A stretch of 64,000 nt of DNA from Variovorax sp. (lineage in GTDB: Bacteria > Pseudomonadota > Gammaproteobacteria > Burkholderiales > Burkholderiaceae_C): contig JAGIAI010000026.1 in assembly GCA_017744935.1 (NCBI GenBank), positions 55,237-119,236 on the forward strand. The letters are read 5' to 3'. The stretch's first letter is position 1. The number at the start of each line of letters is the position of its first letter. Under the pieces are notes generated by a model. The model was not told the origin of the DNA. It searched no databases and worked only from the letters and a program-made list of their open reading frames with translations. The position numbers and the translations under genes are program-made. Positions 25,791 to 34,504 of the stretch are shown here, piece after piece.

Positions 25791-26510
25791 ATGCCCCTTC
25801 TCGCATTGCATGCCGTCAGCAAGTCCTACGGCGCGCTCAAGGTCACCGACGACATCACGCTCGCGGTGACCGAGGGCGAGACGCTGGGCATCCTCGGGCC
25901 GAACGGCGCGGGCAAGACCACGCTGTTCAACCTGATCTCGGGCGATGCGCGCGTGGATGCGGGTCACGTCGAGTACGACGGCGTCGATGTCACTGCGCTC
26001 AAACCGCACCAGCGTTGCCGCGCCGGCATCGGCCGCAGCTACCAGGTGCCGCAGCCCTTCGGCAACATGAGCGTGTTCGAGAACCTCGTGACCGCCGCCT
26101 GCTTCGGCGCGCAGGAGCGCGAGCAGGAGGCATGGCAGACCGCGCATGACGTGCTCGTGCAGACCGGGCTGATGCCGCATGCCAACAAGCCGGCTGGTGG
26201 ACTCACGCTGCTCGATCGCAAGCGTCTCGAACTCGCCCGGGCGCTGGCGACGCGGCCGAAGCTGCTGCTTCTCGACGAGATCGCGGGTGGGCTCACCGAG
26301 CCCGAGGCGAAGCAGCTCGTCGAGGAACTCAAGCAGATCAAGGCGCGCGGCGTGACCATGATCTGGATCGAGCATGTGGTGCACGCATTGCTTTCGCTGG
26401 CCGACCGGCTCTTCGTCATCAACTTCGGCCAGAAGCTCGCAGAAGGGGAGCCGCGCGCGGTGATGAACGACCCCGAAGTGCGGCGCGTGTACATGGGGGT
26501 GGAGGCATGA
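25791..26510 (+). CDS. livG: ABC transporter ATPase, LivG type
   Basis: This is 239 residues with Walker A GPNGAGKTTL (about residue 38) and Walker B LLLLDEIAGGL. The signature loop is degenerate (GGLTLLDRKRLELARAL instead of LSGGQ), as often seen in LivG-type ATPases. It energises the HAAT permease with the LivF-type ATPase that overlaps its stop by four bases. Confidence 0.9.
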   Translation: MPLLALHAVSKSYGALKVTDDITLAVTEGETLGILGPNGAGKTTLFNLISGDARVDAGHVEYDGVDVTALKPHQRCRAGIGRSYQVPQPFGNMSVFENLVTAACFGAQEREQEAWQTAHDVLVQTGLMPHANKPAGGLTLLDRKRLELARALATRPKLLLLDEIAGGLTEPEAKQLVEELKQIKARGVTMIWIEHVVHALLSLADRLFVINFGQKLAEGEPRAVMNDPEVRRVYMGVEA

Positions 26511-27208
26511 CCGCGCTGCTTTCCACGCAAGGACTCAAGGCGTTCTACGGCGACGCACAGGCCCTGTTCGGCGTCGACTTCTCGCTCTCGCAAGGCGAAG
26601 TCGTCGCGATCATCGGCGCGAACGGTGCGGGCAAGTCGACCTTACTCAAGTGCCTGACAGGCCTCGTGCGCGCGCCGCGCGATGCCGTTCAATTCAAGGG
26701 CGAGGCAATCGGAAGCCTGCCGCCGGGTGAGATCGTGCGCCGGGGCCTGGCGATGGTGCCGGAAGGCCGGCGCCTGTTCCCGAGCCTCAGCGTCGAGGAG
26801 AACCTGCAGATTGGCGGACTCACCGCACGCAAGGGGCCGTGGAACCTGAAGCGCGTCTATGAACTATTCCCGATCCTCGCCGAGAAGCGAAGCAACCCGG
26901 GCACAGCGCTTTCGGGCGGTCAGCAGCAGATGGTCGCGCTCGGCCGCGCGCTCATGAGCAATCCCGACGTGCTGCTGTGCGACGAACTCTCACTGGGCCT
27001 CGCACCCATCGTGATCCACGAGATCTACGCTGCGATGCCGACGCTGGTGCGCGAAGGGATGACGGTGGTGATCGTCGAGCAGGACGTGACCATGGCGCAG
27101 CGCGTGTCCAAGCGCATCTATTGCCTGCAGGAAGGCCGCGTGTCGCTGCAGGGGCGTTCCGATGCGCTCACGCGCGAGCAAATCTCGCAGGCCTATTTCG
27201 GGCTCTGA
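26507..27208 (+). CDS. livF: ABC transporter ATPase, LivF type
   Basis: This is 233 residues with Walker A GANGAGKSTL, signature LSGGQQQMVALGRAL and Walker B VLLCDELSLGLAP. It overlaps livG (ATGA), so the two ATPases are made in step. It is followed 15 bases later by a LivH permease gene. Confidence 0.92.
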   Translation: MTALLSTQGLKAFYGDAQALFGVDFSLSQGEVVAIIGANGAGKSTLLKCLTGLVRAPRDAVQFKGEAIGSLPPGEIVRRGLAMVPEGRRLFPSLSVEENLQIGGLTARKGPWNLKRVYELFPILAEKRSNPGTALSGGQQQMVALGRALMSNPDVLLCDELSLGLAPIVIHEIYAAMPTLVREGMTVVIVEQDVTMAQRVSKRIYCLQEGRVSLQGRSDALTREQISQAYFGL

Positions 27209-27223
27209 GCGGGGAGACATCCA

Positions 27224-28081
27224 GTGCTTGAAACCATCATCCAGGGCGTGCTGCTCGGCGGCCTCTACACACTGTTCGCGCTCGGGCAGTCGCTGATGTT
27301 CGGCGTCATGCGGCTCACCAATACCGCGCAGGGCGACTTCATCATCCTTGGCGCGTTCGCGGTGATCGCGGGCACGTCGCTGTTCGGCGATGCGCCGCTG
27401 CTGATCTCGCTCGCGGTACTGCCGGTGGCCTTCGGTTTCGGCTACGTGCTGCAGCGCTACGTGCTCAACGGAACGCTGGGCAAGGATCCGCTCCCATCGC
27501 TGGTCGTGACCTTCGGGTTGTCGATCGTCATACAGAACCTGCTGCTGGAGCTGTTCTCCGCCGATCCGCGTTCGATCGAAACAGGTGGCCTCAATACGCA
27601 GGGGCTGCACCTTGGCGAGTCACTGTCGGTGGGTGTGCTGCCGCTGATCGTCCTCGCGATCGCCCTCGTGGCAACAGGCGGCCTTCAGTGGCTGTTCGCG
27701 AACACATCGCTCGGGCGTTCGTTCCGCGCGGTGTCGGACGACCGCGAGATCGCGGAGCTGATGGGCCTCAATGCGAAGAAGGTCTATGCGCTGGCCACTG
27801 CCATCGCCTTCGTGCTGATCGCGATCGCCGGTGCGCTGCAAGGCATGCGCACGACGGTGTCGCCTTCCGATGGGCCGCTGCTGCTGCTCTTTGCGTTCGA
27901 GGCCGTGATCATCGGCGGCATGGGCTCCTTCTGGGGCACGCTTGCCGGCGCAATGATCCTCGGCATCACGCAGCAGATCGGTTTCCGTCTCGATCCGGGC
28001 TGGGGCATCTGGGTCGGGCATCTCGTGTTCCTGCTGATCCTGGTCTTGAGGCCACAGGGGCTGTTCCCAAAGACGCGCTGA
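27224..28081 (+). CDS. livH: ABC transporter permease, LivH type
   Basis: This is 285 residues from a GTG at 27224 with GGGGAGA upstream. It has about eight hydrophobic segments and the LivH pattern (GVLLGGLYTLFALGQSLMFGVM, then the cytoplasmic loop GRSFRAVSDDREIAELMGLNAKKVY). It should form the inner-membrane channel with the LivM-type permease, whose gene is displaced to 30706 by a sulfatase and a Bug receptor gene. Confidence 0.92.
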   Translation: MLETIIQGVLLGGLYTLFALGQSLMFGVMRLTNTAQGDFIILGAFAVIAGTSLFGDAPLLISLAVLPVAFGFGYVLQRYVLNGTLGKDPLPSLVVTFGLSIVIQNLLLELFSADPRSIETGGLNTQGLHLGESLSVGVLPLIVLAIALVATGGLQWLFANTSLGRSFRAVSDDREIAELMGLNAKKVYALATAIAFVLIAIAGALQGMRTTVSPSDGPLLLLFAFEAVIIGGMGSFWGTLAGAMILGITQQIGFRLDPGWGIWVGHLVFLLILVLRPQGLFPKTR

Positions 28082-28088
28082 GCCAACC

Positions 28089-29693
28089 ATGAAAGACGTG
28101 ACCTCCTCCAACGCCCCACGCGCACTTCGCAACGTGCTGTTCATCATGTGCGACCAGCTGCGTGCGGACTATCTCTCGTGCTACGGCCATCCGAGGCTGC
28201 ACACGCCGAACATCGATGCATTGGCTGCACGGGGCGTGCGCTTCGATCGTGCCTACGTGCAGGGCTCGGTGTGCGGCGCATCTCGCATGTCGACCTACAC
28301 CGGCCGCTACGTCAGCACGCATGGTGCGATGTGGAACTTCGTGCCGCTGTCGGTGGGGCAGAAGACGCTCGGTGAACATCTTCGGCCGCACGGCGTGCGT
28401 TGCGCGCTGGTCGGCAAGACGCATGTGGAAGCCGATGTCGAAGGCGCGAAGCGGCTCGGGATGGACGTCACGCAGGGCGAAGGCCTGCTCGCGATGGAAG
28501 GGGGCTTCGAGCCCTACGCGCGCGACGACGGCATCTGGCCGCCGGGCTTCAAGGTCAGCGGCAATGCCTACTGCGACTGGCTGCGCGAGCGCGGCTATGT
28601 GTCCGACAACCCATGGCACGACTTCGCGAACTCCGGTCGCGGGCCGGACGGCGAGATCCTGAGCGGCTGGCAGATGCGCTGGGCCGACAAGCCCGCCGCG
28701 ATCGAGGAGCCGCACAGTGAAACGCCCTACACCACGGACCGCGCGATCGACTTCATGAAGGAAGCCGGCGATACGCCGTGGGTGTTGCACCTGTCGTACA
28801 TCAAGCCGCACTGGCCTTATGTGGTTCCCGCGCCGTATCACGACATGTTCGGGCCCGACGATGTGCAGCCGGCGGTTCGCAGCGAGGCCGAGCGCGAGGG
28901 TGCGCACCCGGTGCTCGAAGGCTTCCGCCGCGACACCGCGAGCGAGAGCTTCAGTCGCGACGAAGTGCGCCGCACGGTCATCCCGACCTACATGGGACTC
29001 GTGAAGCAGGTCGACGACCAACTCGGACGCCTGTTCGCCTTCATGCGCGAGCAGGGCATCGATCGCGACACGCTGGTGATCTTCACGAGCGATCACGGCG
29101 ACTATCTGGGCGATCACTGGCTCGGCGAGAAGGAGCTGTTCCACGAGCCGATCGTGCGCGTGCCGCTGATCGTGGTCGACCCGCGTGCGGAGGCCGACGC
29201 GACACGTGGCACCGCCAGCGATGCGCTGGTGGAGTGCATCGACATCGTGCCGACGGTGCTCGAATCGCTCGGCATCGATCGGCCTTCGCAGTGGCTCGAA
29301 GGGGCTTCGCTGCTGCCTTTGGTCCACGCGCACGAGGGCGCATCGGGCAAGGAGTTCGTCGTCTGCGAGAACAGCTACGCCTTCCGCGACACGGTGCGCC
29401 TGCCGATCGGTCAGCCTGTCGAGCGCTGCCACATGACGATGCTGCGCGACCAGCGCTGGAAGTTCGTGCACTTCGAAGACTTGCCGCCGATGCTCTTCGA
29501 CCTCGAGAACGATCCGCAGGAACTGGTCGATCTCGGGAGCGACCCCGCGCATGCGACGGTTCGTGAACAGATGCTCGCGCGGCTCTTTGCCTGGCTGCGT
29601 GCGCGCCACCGCTTTCCCACCATCGCGCCGGCCGCGATCGCGGCCTGGAACAGGCGCGAGCGAGAGGCCGGCATTCTCATCGGCGCCTGGTGA
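28089..29693 (+). CDS. sulfatase / phosphonate-hydrolase family enzyme
   Basis: This is 534 residues of the alkaline phosphatase superfamily, sulfatase branch. The metal-binding start is NVLFIMCDQLRADYLSCYG. The formylglycine position is Cys62 in SVCGASRMSTYTGRY; the usual C-x-P-S-R has Ala for Pro. The second metal site is FTSDHGDYLGDHWLGEKELF. No signal peptide is present, so it is cytoplasmic. It probably hydrolyses a sulfate ester (or phosphonate/phosphate ester). It lies inside the transporter cassette eight bases after livH, which suggests it acts on the imported compound. Confidence 0.88.
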   Translation: MKDVTSSNAPRALRNVLFIMCDQLRADYLSCYGHPRLHTPNIDALAARGVRFDRAYVQGSVCGASRMSTYTGRYVSTHGAMWNFVPLSVGQKTLGEHLRPHGVRCALVGKTHVEADVEGAKRLGMDVTQGEGLLAMEGGFEPYARDDGIWPPGFKVSGNAYCDWLRERGYVSDNPWHDFANSGRGPDGEILSGWQMRWADKPAAIEEPHSETPYTTDRAIDFMKEAGDTPWVLHLSYIKPHWPYVVPAPYHDMFGPDDVQPAVRSEAEREGAHPVLEGFRRDTASESFSRDEVRRTVIPTYMGLVKQVDDQLGRLFAFMREQGIDRDTLVIFTSDHGDYLGDHWLGEKELFHEPIVRVPLIVVDPRAEADATRGTASDALVECIDIVPTVLESLGIDRPSQWLEGASLLPLVHAHEGASGKEFVVCENSYAFRDTVRLPIGQPVERCHMTMLRDQRWKFVHFEDLPPMLFDLENDPQELVDLGSDPAHATVREQMLARLFAWLRARHRFPTIAPAAIAAWNRREREAGILIGAW

Positions 29694-29726
29694 GCGCCGC
29701 CAAAAGACGGACACAACGGAGACATC

Positions 29727-30698
29727 ATGCGATTCATTGCCAGAACCCTGACCGCCGCGCTCGCCGGTGCCGCGATGCTGCCGCTCGGCGCCGCAGCCGC
29801 CGACGGCGCGTGGCCCAACAAGCCGGTGCGCTTCGTGGTCGCCTTTCCGGCTGGCGCGCCGGGCGACATCATTTCGCGCCTCATCCAGCCGAGCCTTCAG
29901 AAGGCGCTCGGCCAGCCGGTGGTGGTCGAGAACAAGCCGGGTGCTGGCGGCAACATCGGCATGCAGGAAGTGCTTCGGAGCAACGACTCGCACACGGTGC
30001 TCGTGGGCCCGGACACGATGTTCACCATCAACCCCTACCTCTACAAGAAGCTGACGTTCAAGCCGATGGAGGACTTCGTTCCGGTGACGCAGCTTGCGAG
30101 CTTCAGCCAGGAGCTCGTCTGCCATCCCTCCGTCGGCGTGAAGACCTTGTCTGAGTTGCTTGCCGCCGCGAAGAAGGCCCCGATGAGCTATGCCTCGGGC
30201 GGCCCGGGCGTGCCGGGTCACATGGCGATGGAGATGCTGCTCTCGACCACCGGCGCGAACATGCAGCATGTGGCCTATCGCGGCCCGGGTCCGGCGATGC
30301 AGGACGTGCTCGGCGGCTCGGTGCCTTGCGGCTTCCTCGCATCGCCTGTCGTGGGTCCGCTGATCAAGGACGGCAAGCTGGTGCCGATCGTCGTGTCGGG
30401 CTCCAAGCGACTCGCGAGCCAGCCGTCGGTGCCCACGGCCGCCGAGGCCGGCGCCAAGGGCTACGAAGCGACCTTTGCTGAAATGATGGCGATGCCGCGC
30501 TCGACGCCGCCCGCGGTGATCGATCGACTGCAGGCCGAAGTGGCCAAGGCGATGGCAGCGCCCGAGGTGCGCGAGCGGCTTGCCATCCTTGATCTCGACC
30601 CGCTCGCGAATACCCCGAAGGAAGCGTCGCAACGCCTGCGCGCCGAGAGCGATCGGTGGGGCAAGGTGGCCGAGCGCATCAACCTGCAACTGGATTGA
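29727..30698 (+). CDS. Bug/TctC-family periplasmic receptor
   Basis: This is 323 residues: a signal peptide ending around PLGAAAADG, then the Bug pattern WPNKPVRFVVAFPAGAPGDIISRL and VVVENKPGAGGNIG. Bug proteins bind carboxylates (often aromatic or dicarboxylic) for TctAB transporters or signalling. No tctA or tctB gene is in the window. It sits between the sulfatase and livM genes in one operon, so it may bind the same substrate as the ABC system. Confidence 0.9.
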   Translation: MRFIARTLTAALAGAAMLPLGAAAADGAWPNKPVRFVVAFPAGAPGDIISRLIQPSLQKALGQPVVVENKPGAGGNIGMQEVLRSNDSHTVLVGPDTMFTINPYLYKKLTFKPMEDFVPVTQLASFSQELVCHPSVGVKTLSELLAAAKKAPMSYASGGPGVPGHMAMEMLLSTTGANMQHVAYRGPGPAMQDVLGGSVPCGFLASPVVGPLIKDGKLVPIVVSGSKRLASQPSVPTAAEAGAKGYEATFAEMMAMPRSTPPAVIDRLQAEVAKAMAAPEVRERLAILDLDPLANTPKEASQRLRAESDRWGKVAERINLQLD

Positions 30699-30705
30699 GC
30701 ACGCC

Positions 30706-31791
30706 ATGACGCCGTCGCTTCCGTTCGTCGTCGAGCGTGCCACGCCCATGAGCCGTGTGGCGGGCATCGGCGGGGTCGTGCTCGCCTTGCTCGCCGCAAG
30801 CCTGCCGTTCTGGGGCGAATCGAGCTGGATGCGCGAATTCGTCGAGATTGCCTGCTACTTCATCTTCGCGATGATGTGGAACCTGCTCGCGGGTTACGGC
30901 GGCATGGTGAGCATCGGGCAGCAGGCCTTCTTCGGGTTCGGCGGGTACGTGATGCTGATCCTGGGCAACTTCGTCGGGCTCAATCCCTTCGTTGCGATCC
31001 CGCTCGGCGCGTTTGCGGCAGGGCTGATCGCAGTTCCGGTGTCTTTCGTGGCGTTCCGGCTTTCGGGCGGGTACTTTGCGATCGGCACCTGGGTGATCGC
31101 CGAGGTGTTCAGGCTCAGCTTCGCCAACGTGTCCGCGGTGGGCGGCGGGTCGGGCACCACGTTGACTGCTCTTCGTGGCATCGAGCGCGCGACGCGCGAA
31201 AGCTTCACCTATTGGATGGCACTGGCTTGCGTCGTCGCGGCGATTGCGCTGGTCTATCTGTTCCTGCGCAGCAAGCGTGGGCTGGCTCTGCTGGCGATCC
31301 GCGACAACGAAGTCGCCGCCGAATCGCAAGGGATCCCCGTCGCGCGGATGAAGCTCGCGGTGTACGTGGTCGCCGCCTTCGGAGCGGGGCTCGCGGGTGC
31401 GCTCTATTTCGTCGGCAACCTGCGCATCAGCCCCGATGCGGCCTTCAGCGTCAACTGGACTGCGTTCGCGATCTTCATGGTCGTGATCGGCGGCATTGGC
31501 CGCATCGAAGGGCCGATCGTTGGTGCGGTCATCTTTTGGGCGCTCAACAAGTTCCTGAGCGACTACGGCACCTGGTATCTGCTGGGGCTGGGTCTGCTCG
31601 CAATCGTGACCACCATCTTCTTCAAGCAGGGGCTGTGGGGATTCGCGCAGCAGCGTTGGGGCTGGTCACTCTTCCCGACGCAAAGGCGGCTGGTGTTGCC
31701 AGATGCGGCGATGCCCAGGCGCGCGATTCCGGCGGCTCCCTCGTCCCATGCATCCAACCTGGAGTTCCACGCTCATGCGAAACATCAATGA
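30706..31791 (+). CDS. livM: ABC transporter permease, LivM type
   Basis: From the ATG at 30706 this is 361 residues with about ten hydrophobic segments and LivM hallmarks (GYGGMVSIGQQAFFGFGGYVM, RDNEVAAESQGIPVARMKLAVYVVAAFGAGLAGALYF). It completes the HAAT transporter begun at 24521. It overlaps the following dioxygenase start by 17 bases. An upstream frame to 30580 lies within the Bug gene and is rejected. Confidence 0.92.
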   Translation: MTPSLPFVVERATPMSRVAGIGGVVLALLAASLPFWGESSWMREFVEIACYFIFAMMWNLLAGYGGMVSIGQQAFFGFGGYVMLILGNFVGLNPFVAIPLGAFAAGLIAVPVSFVAFRLSGGYFAIGTWVIAEVFRLSFANVSAVGGGSGTTLTALRGIERATRESFTYWMALACVVAAIALVYLFLRSKRGLALLAIRDNEVAAESQGIPVARMKLAVYVVAAFGAGLAGALYFVGNLRISPDAAFSVNWTAFAIFMVVIGGIGRIEGPIVGAVIFWALNKFLSDYGTWYLLGLGLLAIVTTIFFKQGLWGFAQQRWGWSLFPTQRRLVLPDAAMPRRAIPAAPSSHASNLEFHAHAKHQ

Positions 31792-32641
31792 GAACACCAT
31801 CACCGCGGCCGTGCTCGATCGCATGGCGGAGTGCCCGAGTCCCCGCCTTAAGGAGATCATGTCGGCGCTGGTGCGCCACATGCACGACTTCGCGCGCGAG
31901 GTGAAACTGACCGAGGCCGAATGGGCTGCAGGCATCGAGTTTCTGACCGCCACGGGGCAGAAGTGCACCGACAAGCGACAGGAGTTCATCCTGCTGTCCG
32001 ACACGCTGGGGCTGTCGATGCTCACGGTGGCCATGAACCATTCGAAGAGCGCGCAGGCGACCGAGGCGACGGTGTTCGGGCCCTTCCATGTGCCCGGCGC
32101 GCCGACACTCGCATTGGGCGATGACATCTCGGGCGGAGCCAAGGGCGATCCGCTCTTCGTCAACGCGACCGTGCGCGGGCGCGACGGCGAGCCTGTCGCG
32201 AATGCCCAGGTCGATGTGTGGGAAGCCGATGCCGAAGGCTTCTACGACGTGCAGCGCGCGGACCTCGACCGGCCGCAGGGGCGCGCGGTGTTTCGCACCG
32301 ATGCGGAAGGGCGGCTGTGGTTCCGCGGCGTGATGCCGGTCGCGTACCCGATCCCGACCGATGGCCCCGTGGGCACGATGCTGAAGGCCACCAAGCGGCA
32401 CCCGTGGCGACCTGCGCACGTGCATTTCATGATCCAGGCGCCGGGCTACGAGACGCTGATCACGCATGTGTTCCGTGGCGACGATCAGTACCTCGACAGC
32501 GATGCGGTGTTCGGCGTCCGCAACTCGCTCATCGGCAATTTCGAATCCCACCCTGACGGCGTTGCTCCGGACGGGAGCGTGCAGGCAGGGCGTTTCCACA
32601 CGCTGGCCTTCGATTTCGTGCTGGAGCCAAGTCCTAACTGA
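31775..32641 (+). CDS. pnpG: hydroxyquinol 1,2-dioxygenase (intradiol)
   Basis: From the ATG at 31775 this is 288 residues. The N-terminal helical dimerisation domain (LKEIMSALVRHMHDFAREVKL) precedes an intradiol catalytic domain with the Fe(III) ligands visible as Tyr in EGFYDVQ, Tyr in MPVAYPIPTDG and the two His of RPAHVHFM. The length and the sequence TEATVFGPFHVPGAP fit the hydroxyquinol/catechol branch. Cleavage of hydroxyquinol (1,2,4-trihydroxybenzene) gives maleylacetate, the substrate of the reductase at 23402. Its presence as last gene of the cassette indicates a second entry into the pathway. Confidence 0.9.
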   Translation: MRNINENTITAAVLDRMAECPSPRLKEIMSALVRHMHDFAREVKLTEAEWAAGIEFLTATGQKCTDKRQEFILLSDTLGLSMLTVAMNHSKSAQATEATVFGPFHVPGAPTLALGDDISGGAKGDPLFVNATVRGRDGEPVANAQVDVWEADAEGFYDVQRADLDRPQGRAVFRTDAEGRLWFRGVMPVAYPIPTDGPVGTMLKATKRHPWRPAHVHFMIQAPGYETLITHVFRGDDQYLDSDAVFGVRNSLIGNFESHPDGVAPDGSVQAGRFHTLAFDFVLEPSPN

Positions 32642-32678
32642 GTCGACGCCCAGGTAGCGGGTCGCCATAATCGCCCGC

Positions 32679-33446
32679 ATGCAGGAATCGCATTTGCCCA
32701 CCGCTTCGAACGAGGTGCTGCCACCGCATGCGCCGTTGCACGACTATTACGGCGACGAAGCCGATCACCAGCGGTTCCTGCGCCGCATCTTCGACGACAC
32801 GGCGCCCGACTACGACCGCATCGAGCGCGTGCTCGCGATGGGGTCGGGCCCCTGGTATCGGCGCTCGGCGCTTCAGCGTGCCGGTCTGGGCGAAGGCGCC
32901 GAGGTGCTCGATGTCGGCATCGGCACGGGGCTGGTGGCGCGCGAGGCGGTCAAGCTCATCGGTCCACAAGGCCGGCTCGTCGGCGTCGACCCGAGCCCCG
33001 GCATGATGGGCGAGGTGTCGCTCCCCGGCGTGGAACTGGTTCAGGGCCGCGCGGAAGCGATTCCGCGATCCGACGCGAGCTGCGACTTCGTCAGCATGGG
33101 CTACGCGCTGCGGCACATCTCCGACGTGCATGCGGCGTTTGCGGAGTTCTTCCGTGTGCTGCGTCCGGGCGGTCGCCTGCTGGTGCTCGAGATCACCAAG
33201 CCGGCGGGCCGCGTCGGCACCGCGGTGCTCAAGGCCTACATGCGCAGCGTGGTGCCGGTGATCGCCAAGGTGGTGGCGCACCGCCACGACACGGCGGAAC
33301 TCTGGCGCTACTACTGGGACACGATCGAGGCATGCATCGTCCCGAACCTGGTGCTCGAAGCACTGCGCGACGCGGGCTTCGAGCAGGTGAGCCGCCATAC
33401 CGAGCTCGGGATCTTCTCGGAGTACACGGCGGTCAAGCCGGGCTGA
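32679..33446 (+). CDS. class I SAM-dependent methyltransferase (UbiE-like)
   Basis: This is 255 residues with motif I VLDVGIGTGLVAREAV, motif II GVDPSPGMMG, and a UbiE-like segment CDFVSMGYALRHISDVHAAFAEFFRVLRPGGRLLVLEITKP. It resembles the demethylmenaquinone/ubiquinone methyltransferase family. Given its place at the end of an aromatic-degradation region it may methylate a phenolic or quinone. It is not clearly the housekeeping UbiE. The start follows the dioxygenase by 37 bases; it ends four bases from the convergent rbsK gene. Confidence 0.8.
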   Translation: MQESHLPTASNEVLPPHAPLHDYYGDEADHQRFLRRIFDDTAPDYDRIERVLAMGSGPWYRRSALQRAGLGEGAEVLDVGIGTGLVAREAVKLIGPQGRLVGVDPSPGMMGEVSLPGVELVQGRAEAIPRSDASCDFVSMGYALRHISDVHAAFAEFFRVLRPGGRLLVLEITKPAGRVGTAVLKAYMRSVVPVIAKVVAHRHDTAELWRYYWDTIEACIVPNLVLEALRDAGFEQVSRHTELGIFSEYTAVKPG

Positions 33447-33449
33447 AGC

Positions 33450-34388
33450 TCAGCGAAGCGCCACGGTTGTCGGACGGTCGACCGATGCGAGCGACAGGAG
33501 CTCCATGCGACGCGGGATCGAGGCCTGCGCACCTGCGCGCGTGACGCACAGCGCTGCGGCCTGGATGCCGAGCGCGATGCCGGCATCCATCGATTCACCT
33601 CTTGCGAGTGAGGCGCACAGGGCGCCGATGAAAGTGTCGCCCGCGGCGGTCGTGTCGACGGCCTTCACCTTCAACGCTGGGAAGTGACGGCAGCCCGTGG
33701 CATCGCAGGCGATGACACCTTCGCTGCCCATGGTGAGGATCACCTGAGGCGGTCCGCGACGATGCAGCGTGTCGGCGGCGCGCGCTGCGCTGTTGATGTC
33801 GTCGACGACAAAGCCGCAAAGCAGCGCGGCCTCCGTCTCGTTCAGCACCAGCATGTCGAGCAGGCCCCACATGGCGTCCGGGAGGGGCTGGGCGGGCGCT
33901 GGATTCAGCACCACGCTGCAGCCCTTCGAATGGGCGAGCGTCGCGGCGTTCAGCACGGTGTCCATCGGCACTTCAAGTTGCAGCAGGAGCAGCCGCGCCG
34001 TGGCGATTTCGTCCTGCAAGCGGGTGATGTCTTCATCGCCGACAAAGGCGTTGGCGCCCGGAACGAGCGAGATGCGGTTCTGCGCGCTGTCGTCGACCAT
34101 GATCAGCGCGACGCCGGTCGAAGCCAATGCCGTCGCGACAGATCGTGTATCGATTGCGTCGGCCTCGAGCGAAGTCTTCAGCGCGCTCCCGAATTCATCG
34201 TCGCCCACCCGGCCGATCATCGCGACGGCCGCGCCCTGCCGCGCACACGCGACGGCCTGGTTGGCGCCCTTGCCGCCGGGGTTGGTCATGAAGCTGTGCG
34301 CCTGCAGTGTCTCGCCCGCATCGGGCACACGCGGCACGCGGATCACGAGATCCATGTTGAGGCTGCCGAAGACAGCGATGTCGGTCAT
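33450..34388 (-). CDS. rbsK: ribokinase (PfkB family)
   Basis: From the ATG at 34388 this is 312 residues with the PfkB pattern: FGSLNMDLVIRVPRVPDAGET, NPGGKGANQAVACARQGAAVAMIGRVG, and the catalytic AVDTTAAGDTFIGAL (Asp base). It phosphorylates ribose or a related sugar. No ribose transporter genes are adjacent, so the substrate is unproven. The frame upstream to 34415 adds nine residues only. Confidence 0.88.
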   Translation of the reverse strand: MTDIAVFGSLNMDLVIRVPRVPDAGETLQAHSFMTNPGGKGANQAVACARQGAAVAMIGRVGDDEFGSALKTSLEADAIDTRSVATALASTGVALIMVDDSAQNRISLVPGANAFVGDEDITRLQDEIATARLLLLQLEVPMDTVLNAATLAHSKGCSVVLNPAPAQPLPDAMWGLLDMLVLNETEAALLCGFVVDDINSAARAADTLHRRGPPQVILTMGSEGVIACDATGCRHFPALKVKAVDTTAAGDTFIGALCASLARGESMDAGIALGIQAAALCVTRAGAQASIPRRMELLSLASVDRPTTVALR

Positions 34389-34504
34389 GGCGGGATATTG
34401 CCTCAGCCGCGCCAACGGAGAAACGAACTATTTGGACTGACTTGCGCCACGGAAGGGGCTGTCGTAACGTCCTGTAACTTACCGTCTTCGATCTTTCTGC
34501 CGTC

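Noticed and set aside
27966..30767. 933-codon leftward frame opposite sulfatase, Bug and livM genes
   Set aside because: It is antisense to three clear genes; composition rich in His, Arg and Ala is typical of a reverse-complement shadow in high-GC DNA.
32679..33446. Housekeeping UbiE
   Set aside because: The sequence is UbiE-like but the context is catabolic and no ubiquinone genes are adjacent; called only as a methyltransferase.
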